Of a stretch of 64,000 bases of DNA, positions 58,710 through 64,000 are shown piece by piece. The position numbers were made by a program, and so were the translations under genes. Position 1 is the stretch's first letter. Each line of letters starts with the position of its first letter. The DNA is from Amycolatopsis vancoresmycina (GTDB lineage Bacteria > Actinomycetota > Actinomycetes > Mycobacteriales > Pseudonocardiaceae): contig NZ_JNYY01000002.1 of NCBI RefSeq assembly GCF_000716785.1, forward strand, positions 310,001-374,000, written 5' to 3'. Under the pieces are notes generated by a model that saw only the letters and a program-made list of their open reading frames with translations, made no database searches and was not told the DNA's origin.

Positions 58710-59369
58710 TCACTCCTCGTCGAGGCCGTGCTCGATCGCGTACCTGGCCAGCTCGACGCGGTTGTGCAGCTGCAGCTTCCGCAGCGTCGACTGCACGTGG
58801 TTCTCCACCGTCCGGTGCGACAGCACGAGCCGCTCGGCGATCTGCCGCGCGGTGAGCCCCTTCGCGACCAGGCGCAGGACGTCGGTCTCGCGCTCGGTCA
58901 GCCGCGGCGGCTCGGCCCCCTCCGCCGGCGCGTCGGCCATCCGCCGGTACTCGCCGAGCACCAGCCCGGCCAGGCCCGCGGTGAACACCGGGTCGCCGGC
59001 GGCGGTGCGGTGCACGGCGTCGACCAGCTCCGCCGCGGACGCCGACTTGACCAGGTAGCCGGACGCGCCGGCCTTCACCGCCTCCAGGACGTCCTTGTGC
59101 TCGCCGCTGGCGGACAGCACCAGCACCTTCGTCGACGGCAGCGCCGCGGTGATCTCGCGGGTGGCGTCCACGCCCGAGGTGCCGCCCAGGTTCAGGTCCA
59201 TCAGGACGACGTCCGGCTGCACGGTCCGGGCGATCCGCAGGGCCGCGCCGGCGTCCGGCGCGGTCGCCCGCACGTCGAAGCCGTGTTCGGTCAGGTCGCG
59301 GGCCACCCCGTCGCGCCAGATCGGGTGGTCGTCGACCACCATCACGGAGATCCGCGGCTCGTCGCTCAT
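58710..59369 (-). CDS. NarL/LuxR family response regulator
   Basis: The protein has 219 residues. The receiver domain has the acidic pair VDD (12-14) and phospho-acceptor Asp58 (VVLMDLNLGG), with Lys in GYLVKSAS. The C-terminal LuxR helix-turn-helix is RLTERETDVLRLVAKGLTARQIAERLVLSHRTVENHVQSTLRKLQ (about 152-196). It pairs with the histidine kinase whose gene ends 4 nt inside its start (ATGA overlap). Targets are unknown. Confidence 0.93.
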   Translation of the reverse strand: MSDEPRISVMVVDDHPIWRDGVARDLTEHGFDVRATAPDAGAALRIARTVQPDVVLMDLNLGGTSGVDATREITAALPSTKVLVLSASGEHKDVLEAVKAGASGYLVKSASAAELVDAVHRTAAGDPVFTAGLAGLVLGEYRRMADAPAEGAEPPRLTERETDVLRLVAKGLTARQIAERLVLSHRTVENHVQSTLRKLQLHNRVELARYAIEHGLDEE

Positions 59370-60502
59370 CTCGTACCCCTCGTGCTCGGCACCCTGACCT
59401 CCCACTCCGTGCCCCGGCCGGGCCCGGTGTCGAGGGTCGCGCTCCCCCCGAGGTCGCGGACCCGCCCGCGGATGGATTCCACCACGCCGAGGTGCCCGTC
59501 CGCGGCGGCTTGCTCGAGAACGCCGTCCGGTATGCCCGGTCCGTCGTCGCGGATGCTCACCACGACCTCGTCGCCCAGGTCCTCCAGCAGCACCCACGCG
59601 TGCGCGCCGGGGCCCGCGTGCTTCTCGACGTTCGACAGCGCTTCGCGGGTCACGGCGACCAGCTCGCCGGTGACGTGCGCCGGCAGCTCGACGTCGTCCG
59701 CCGGGGCCGAGACCTGCACCGACGACGTGGCGAGCACCTGCAGCGCGGCGCGCAGGCTCGTCCGGCCGCTGTCGTTCGGCCGCACCGGCTCGGTGGTCAC
59801 CAGCGACCGCAGCGCGATCTCCTGCTCGCCGGCCAGCCGCGCCAGCTCCGCCGCTTCGCCGCCGACCTCGTTGCCGCGCTTGCGGACCCGGGCGAGCACC
59901 TGCAGCACGCTGTCGTGGATCGACCGCGCCAGCCGCTCCCGCTCGGCCGTCGCCGCTTCCTTCCGCAACGCCTGCTCCAGCCGCGCCGCGGACCGGCGGG
60001 CCATCGTCGCCGCCATGCCGACCAGCAGGCCGGCGGCGGCGAGCAGGACGCCGTCGCGGGCGACGTCGAGGTCGAACTTCTCCCGCGCCAGCCCGGTCGC
60101 CACCCCGACGACCAGCCCGGCGAGCACCCCGCCGGCCGCGCCGAAGCGCGCACCCGCGGCCACCGGGGCCACGGCCGCCCACACCGTCGTGATCAGCGGG
60201 ACGTTCTGCGCGAACTGCGCGTCGCTGAGCACCCACGGCGAGGTCAGCAGCAGCCCGGTGGTCAGCACGAGGTCGAACACGACCAGCGACGGCGGCCGTG
60301 TCCGCTCGCGCAGGTAGAGGAAGCTGCTGACGACCGACCAGACGGCCATCACGCCGAGGACCGCCCACGCCAGCCACTCGCGCCGGTACTGGCCGCTCTG
60401 CACGATCACCGTGCCGCCCGCGAACGCCCAGGTGAGCACGCGGAACGCCAGGACACCCCGCCACATGGGGGTGACCGGGTCCGGTGACCGCCGGACGGTC
60501 AC
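59366..60502 (-). CDS. Sensor histidine kinase, MacS-like, partner of the NarL regulator
   Basis: The protein has 378 residues. Five or six membrane helices (about 17-168) precede a dimerisation helix with phospho-acceptor His197 (RERLARSIHDSVLQVLARV) and an ATPase domain with REALSNVEKHAG, IRDDGPGIP and HLGVVESIRGRV. The layout agrees with actinobacterial MacS-type kinases. Its GTG start overlaps the stop of the AI-2E family transporter gene, and its own stop overlaps the regulator start, so the three genes form one transcript. The signal is unknown. Confidence 0.88.
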   Translation of the reverse strand: MTVRRSPDPVTPMWRGVLAFRVLTWAFAGGTVIVQSGQYRREWLAWAVLGVMAVWSVVSSFLYLRERTRPPSLVVFDLVLTTGLLLTSPWVLSDAQFAQNVPLITTVWAAVAPVAAGARFGAAGGVLAGLVVGVATGLAREKFDLDVARDGVLLAAAGLLVGMAATMARRSAARLEQALRKEAATAERERLARSIHDSVLQVLARVRKRGNEVGGEAAELARLAGEQEIALRSLVTTEPVRPNDSGRTSLRAALQVLATSSVQVSAPADDVELPAHVTGELVAVTREALSNVEKHAGPGAHAWVLLEDLGDEVVVSIRDDGPGIPDGVLEQAAADGHLGVVESIRGRVRDLGGSATLDTGPGRGTEWEVRVPSTRGTR

Positions 60503-61740
60503 GGCTTTTCGGCGCGCTTCGGCGGCTCCGCCGTGGAGGAGTCGGCTTCGTCCTCGCCGACCGTCGCGATCTCGGCCTTCGGCGAGCCGGGCTCGGCGTC
60601 GTTCGGCTGGGCCGCCTGGTCCTTCAGGACGTCCACCTCGGCCGGGTCGGGATCGGTTTCGTGCAGCAGCGACCGCACCCCGGCGTTCAGCACGGCCAGC
60701 AGCGGCACCGCCATCAGCGCGCCGGCGATCCCGCCCGCGACCAGGCCGGCGGTGATGGCGAGCACCACGGCCAGCGGGTGCAGCTTCACCGCCCGGCCCA
60801 GCAGCAGCGGCTGCAGGACGTGGCTTTCCAGCTGCATCACGCCGATCACGATGGCCAGCACGATCACCGCGCCGATGAACCCGTTCGTCACCAGCGCGAT
60901 CAGCACCGCGACGCCGCCGGTGATGACCGCGCCGATGATCGGGATGAACGCGCCGATGAACACCAGCGTCGCCAGCGGGATCACCAGCGGCACGCCCATG
61001 ATCCACAGGCCGATGCCGATGCCGACGGCGTCGACGACGGCCACCGCGGCCGTCGCGCGCACGTAGCTGACCAGCGACGCGAACCCGCGGCGCCCGGCGA
61101 CGTCGACGCGGTTGCGGACCCGCTGCGGCACGGCGCGGACCAGGAACGTCCAGATCCCGTCGCCGCCGCTGAGGAAGAAGATCGTGATGAACAGCGTCAG
61201 CAGGAAGCCGGTGAGGATCTCGCCGACGGTGCTCGCCGTGGTCAGCGCGGTCGTCGTGATCGACGCCTGGTTGTTCTGGATGAACCCGATCGCCTGGTTG
61301 ATGAAGTCCTGGATCTGCTCCTGCCGCAGGTGCGGCGGCCCGTTGAGCAGCCAGTTCTTGATCTGGTCGAGGCTCGCGTTCACCTGCTGCTGCAGCTGCG
61401 GCAGGCCGGAGGAGAACTGCGTGACGACGAACGTCAGCAGCCCGCCGAGCACGGCGAGCCCGGCGATCAGCACGATCGCCGTCGCCAGCCCGCGCGGGAA
61501 CCGCACCGCCACCAGTTTCTGGACCGCCGGCGCGAGCAGGGCCGAAACCAGCAGGGCGATGCCCAGCGGGATGACGACCACGGACAGGTAGCCGATCACC
61601 CACACCACGGCGTACAGGGCGGCGACCACCACGATGAACCGCCACGCCAGCGCCGCGCTGATGCGCAGGCCCCGGGGGATCAGCCCGGTGACGTCCTCGT
61701 GCTCCGGCAGGAACGGGTCTTCGCGTCGCGCGTGGCTCAC
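60499..61740 (-). CDS. AI-2E family transporter (PerM/YdiK-like)
   Basis: The protein has 413 residues. About eight membrane segments are arranged as in the AI-2E exporter superfamily: two or three at the N-terminus, a long amphipathic middle (LPQLQQQVNASLDQIKNWLL), then GEILTGFLLTLFITIFFLSGGDGIWTFL and PLATLVFIGAFIPIIGAVITGGVAVLIALV. The acidic C-terminal tail is cytosolic. Members export or exchange varied substrates, including sodium/proton exchange, so the name is loose. I chose the GTG at 61740 (VSHARRED) since the frame before it has no features. It heads the operon with the two-component system. Confidence 0.85.
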   Translation of the reverse strand: MSHARREDPFLPEHEDVTGLIPRGLRISAALAWRFIVVVAALYAVVWVIGYLSVVVIPLGIALLVSALLAPAVQKLVAVRFPRGLATAIVLIAGLAVLGGLLTFVVTQFSSGLPQLQQQVNASLDQIKNWLLNGPPHLRQEQIQDFINQAIGFIQNNQASITTTALTTASTVGEILTGFLLTLFITIFFLSGGDGIWTFLVRAVPQRVRNRVDVAGRRGFASLVSYVRATAAVAVVDAVGIGIGLWIMGVPLVIPLATLVFIGAFIPIIGAVITGGVAVLIALVTNGFIGAVIVLAIVIGVMQLESHVLQPLLLGRAVKLHPLAVVLAITAGLVAGGIAGALMAVPLLAVLNAGVRSLLHETDPDPAEVDVLKDQAAQPNDAEPGSPKAEIATVGEDEADSSTAEPPKRAEKP

Positions 61741-61972
61741 CGGCTCACCGTAGCGGCTGGAGCGCCCGATTCGGCCGCTTTCCCGCGGCCGCGTCCGACA
61801 CACCCGGCGGCCAGGCATGATCACCGTTCGTCAGACCGGGTTACACCGTGTGTCTTTCACACGATGGGGGCATCAAGTCCGGTCGGAGGTGCGCGGCCCG
61901 GCGCGGATTTGGTTAGGTCGCTTCCGCAACGGCATGTGGCCGGTCGATCACCCGATCCGAGGAGACCCACCA

Positions 61973-62944
61973 GTGGCGAACACCGCGACGAACGAGGGGC
62001 AGGGCGCCAAGCGCGCCGGCCGTCTCGTGTCGCGTGCGTTGCTGGTGCTCGGCGGCGCGGTGGCCGGCACGGCGGCCGCTTGGCTCGTCTCCGGCGCGGT
62101 CGCCTCGGCCGACACCGTCGAGGTCGGCACCGCCTCCGTCACTCCGGTCAGCGACGCCACGGCGGGCAGCCTCGGCGACGTGAACCACGGCACTGCGCAC
62201 TTCGCGGGCGACGTGGCCGGCGGGGTCGCCGAGACGGCCTGCCACCAGGACGCGACGACGTGGAGCGAGCCGCCCCGCCCGTGCGACCCCACCGACGCCC
62301 GCACCGTCGAGCAGGAAGTCTCCGACCGCGTCAGCGGCTCGGTGGCGGACCTCGCCGACGACGCGGTGCTGAGCCCGGCGCAGCGCACCCTCGGCGCGTT
62401 CGAGCACATCGCCCGCAAGCCGGAGGACACCCGCCAGGTCATCGAGGAGACCATCGCTCCCGAGCCGGCCAAGGACTTCGGCCGCCACGTGTGGCAGCTG
62501 CTCGACCCGGCGGGCCGGGACACGCTGGTCCCGCTGCCCGGCGGCCTGACGGGTGGCGGTTCGGCCACGGCGCCGGTGACCTCGGGCGCCGGCGAAGCGG
62601 CCGGCACGCCCGGCGTCGCCACCGTCGAACTCCCTGCCGCGTTGCAGGACGCGACGCCGGCGGGTCTCCAGCACGACGACGTCACCGGTGCCGCGGAGCA
62701 GTTCCGCGACGAGCACCGTGACCTGCCGTCGCCGCTGTCCCCGGCGCAGCTTCCGGTCGCGCCGGCCGTCCCCACCGCCCCGGGTGGCAGCACTGCCCCC
62801 GGTGGACACCTCGACGGTTTCAACTTCGGCGTCCCGTCCTGGACGACCGAAGCCGTCGACACCGCCGTCGCGGCGATGACCCGCGCCGGCCTGCGCCACT
62901 CGCTGCGCACCCCGGGCGAACAGCCCGGCGTCACTCCTGACTGA
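61973..62944 (+). CDS. Secreted protein of unknown function, Ala/Thr/Pro-rich
   Basis: The protein has 323 residues. A signal peptide (about 18-44; SRALLVLGGAVAGTAAAWLVSGAVASA) is followed by a region with SADTVEVGTASVTPVSDATAGSL and two Cys (ETACHQ, RPCDP), a helical middle and a Gly/Ala/Pro-rich end. No domain is recognised. GAGGA lies 9 nt before the GTG at 61973. The 232 nt upstream show GTGTGTCTTTCACAC, a small inverted repeat, but no clear promoter. It lies beside a chaplin-like gene, and both may be surface proteins of aerial or wall layers. Confidence 0.65.
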   Translation: MANTATNEGQGAKRAGRLVSRALLVLGGAVAGTAAAWLVSGAVASADTVEVGTASVTPVSDATAGSLGDVNHGTAHFAGDVAGGVAETACHQDATTWSEPPRPCDPTDARTVEQEVSDRVSGSVADLADDAVLSPAQRTLGAFEHIARKPEDTRQVIEETIAPEPAKDFGRHVWQLLDPAGRDTLVPLPGGLTGGGSATAPVTSGAGEAAGTPGVATVELPAALQDATPAGLQHDDVTGAAEQFRDEHRDLPSPLSPAQLPVAPAVPTAPGGSTAPGGHLDGFNFGVPSWTTEAVDTAVAAMTRAGLRHSLRTPGEQPGVTPD

Positions 62945-63149
62945 ACACCTCCTGCCACGGGTCGCTGACCACTTCACGTCCGTCCTTCGCTGACGACGTC
63001 GGGTCCGCGCAACTCCCGTGCACGGCGGTGCGCCTTGGTGCGCCCGCACGAAGTCCTTCCCCCTCTGGTGCGGCTCGGACCCATTCCGAATTCGACGAGC
63101 GCACCCCCACAAGCCCGCAAGGGAACCCGAAATAAAGGAGAAAAACCCC
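62945..63149. other. Intergenic region before the chaplin-like gene
   Basis: No gene is seen in these 205 nt. The last 20 nt are A-rich and hold a perfect AAGGAG ribosome site 9 nt before the ATG, which suggests strong translation of the next gene. Confidence 0.5.
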
Positions 63150-64000
63150 ATGCAGACGTGGGCAAAGCGCGGACTCCAGACCGCACTTGTCACGGGTGGG
63201 TTGCTGATGCTGGGTACCGGCATCGCTTCGGCCGACGAGAACGTCAACCCCGACACCCCGGCCTCCCCGCTCGACCTGAACGTCACGGCTCCGATCCAGG
63301 AAGCCAACAACGCGGTCGGCACCCCCTTCGGCCAGCTGGACCTGCCCGCCGGGCAGACGGAGCTGAGCACGAAGCCGGTCACCGGCGCGGCGAACAAGGC
63401 CGCGCAGCAGCTCGACGAAGCCAGCCCGATCAGCCAGAGCACCATCGGCGGTGCCACCAAGGCCGACGGCGCGGGAACCTTCACCCCGAGCCACAACAAC
63501 CTCAAGGGCAACAAGGTCACGGGCGACGTCGTCGTCCCGATCCAGATCGTCGACAACGCGATCGGCGTCGTGGGCGACGCGAACGTGGAGGGCGGCCACC
63601 ACTCGCAGACGTGGTCGCACGACCAGGACGTCAAGACGACCGGCCGCGACTCGAGCATCGCGGGCAACGCCGTGGCCCTCGACTGGGCCCTGCCGGTCCA
63701 GATCGCCGGGAACGGCGGCGGGGTCGCCGGCGGCACCGGCCGCGTGACCGGCGGGTCGGCCAGCCAGAGCACGACCGAGACCGGCGACGTCGCCACCAAC
63801 GGCGACGGCTCGTCCCTCTCCGGCAACGTGCTGGCGGGCCACTTCGCCACCCCGGTGCAGGTGACCGGCAACGCCGCTTCCTACCTGCTCGGCAACGGGC
63901 AGAGCCACGGCTACTCGGCCGACACCGTCGCGGCCTCCGGCGGCACGCTGCTGAGCTCCGGTGACAACGCCTCCGGCTCGGGCAACGTGGTCGGCGCGCC
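63150..64000 (+). CDS. Secreted chaplin-like repeat protein (partial)
   Basis: The frame runs out of the window after about 283 codons. A signal peptide (1-28, ending GIASA) is followed by repeats of the form s-x-GN-x-V/L...PVQ-V/I-x-GN...G: SIAGNAVALDWALPVQIAGN, SLSGNVLAGHFATPVQVTGN, with a looser copy LKGNKVTGDVVVPIQIVDN. This pattern resembles the chaplin (DUF320) core GNvv..PvqvPvnvcGN but without Cys. Chaplins coat aerial hyphae and form amyloid. The first 100 residues are less regular. It may be an unusual multi-repeat surface protein. AAGGAG precedes the ATG. Confidence 0.7.
   Translation, partial: MQTWAKRGLQTALVTGGLLMLGTGIASADENVNPDTPASPLDLNVTAPIQEANNAVGTPFGQLDLPAGQTELSTKPVTGAANKAAQQLDEASPISQSTIGGATKADGAGTFTPSHNNLKGNKVTGDVVVPIQIVDNAIGVVGDANVEGGHHSQTWSHDQDVKTTGRDSSIAGNAVALDWALPVQIAGNGGGVAGGTGRVTGGSASQSTTETGDVATNGDGSSLSGNVLAGHFATPVQVTGNAASYLLGNGQSHGYSADTVAASGGTLLSSGDNASGSGNVVGA

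Overview
The window is about 64 kb of very GC-rich DNA with GTG starts, tight overlapping operons and actinobacterial gene families. The set jag-rsmG-parA-parB, cwlM-trxA-trxB-(anti-sigma)-sigM-(pseudokinase)-murJ, DUF6049-Nudix-pcnA and MFS-yqgE-SdpI-leuS matches mycobacterial gene blocks on either side of oriC. Together with type VII (ESX) accessory genes and a chaplin-like surface protein this points to a Pseudonocardiales actinomycete of the Amycolatopsis type (an inference; no 16S is present). yidC-jag-rsmG-parAB plus three parS sites near 1.5-2.3 kb put the left edge close to the replication origin.

Layout. 1-4.3 kb: end of yidC, jag, a DUF6886 gene, rsmG and parAB with parS sites and a DnaA box. 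4.4-9.6 kb: a Ddl-type ligase, an aminotransferase, a GNAT enzyme, cwlM and trxA. 9.6-19.4 kb: minus-strand envelope/redox block trxB (with a SigR/SigH-type promoter), sigM and its anti-sigma factor, a membrane pseudokinase and MurJ (one polypeptide in mycobacteria, two genes here), DUF6049 and a Nudix hydrolase. 19.5-23.1 kb: pcnA, an orphan histidine kinase and a methyltransferase, on the plus strand.

23.1-39.7 kb is the most unusual part: one tightly packed minus-strand operon at the place, next to pcnA, where M. tuberculosis carries esxF-esxE-cpnT-ift. It runs YbaB-like protein, WXG100-type small protein, a 2252-residue effector, a 144-aa protein, a TNT-fold protein, two ADP-ribosylglycohydrolase (ADPRH) family proteins and a second TNT-fold protein. 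The effector has a CpnT-like N-terminal domain, a long Pro-rich linker, two copies of an ADP-ribosyltransferase plus glutamine-deamidase-like module, and a RelA/SpoT-like C-terminus. The downstream proteins combine immunity-family domains (YezG-, SseB- and YrhB/Imm35-like) with TNT or ADPRH folds. Of three ADPRH modules only one keeps its metal-binding Asp motifs, and both TNT domains lack the Gln expected in the active site. My reading is a multi-warhead T7SS toxin with a polyimmunity operon, in which the intact ADPRH could reverse the effector's ADP-ribosylation.

39.7-48.1 kb: MFS exporter, YqgE, an SdpI-like protein, a secreted phytase-like esterase, leuS behind a Leu-rich leader peptide and attenuator, and an SDR/TetR pair. 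48.2-51.3 kb: a second, small T7SS cassette (YbaB-like, EspC-like, T7SS target, PH-like membrane protein). 51.6-54.8 kb: ribokinase, a ParB-like-fold protein and ptsI, whose start codon lies in a perfect DasR-type operator. 54.8-64 kb: a repeat-containing non-coding stretch, a DHA2 exporter, a DUF1707 protein, a lipoprotein, a NarL-type two-component system, an AI-2E family transporter and two secreted surface proteins, the last cut by the window end.
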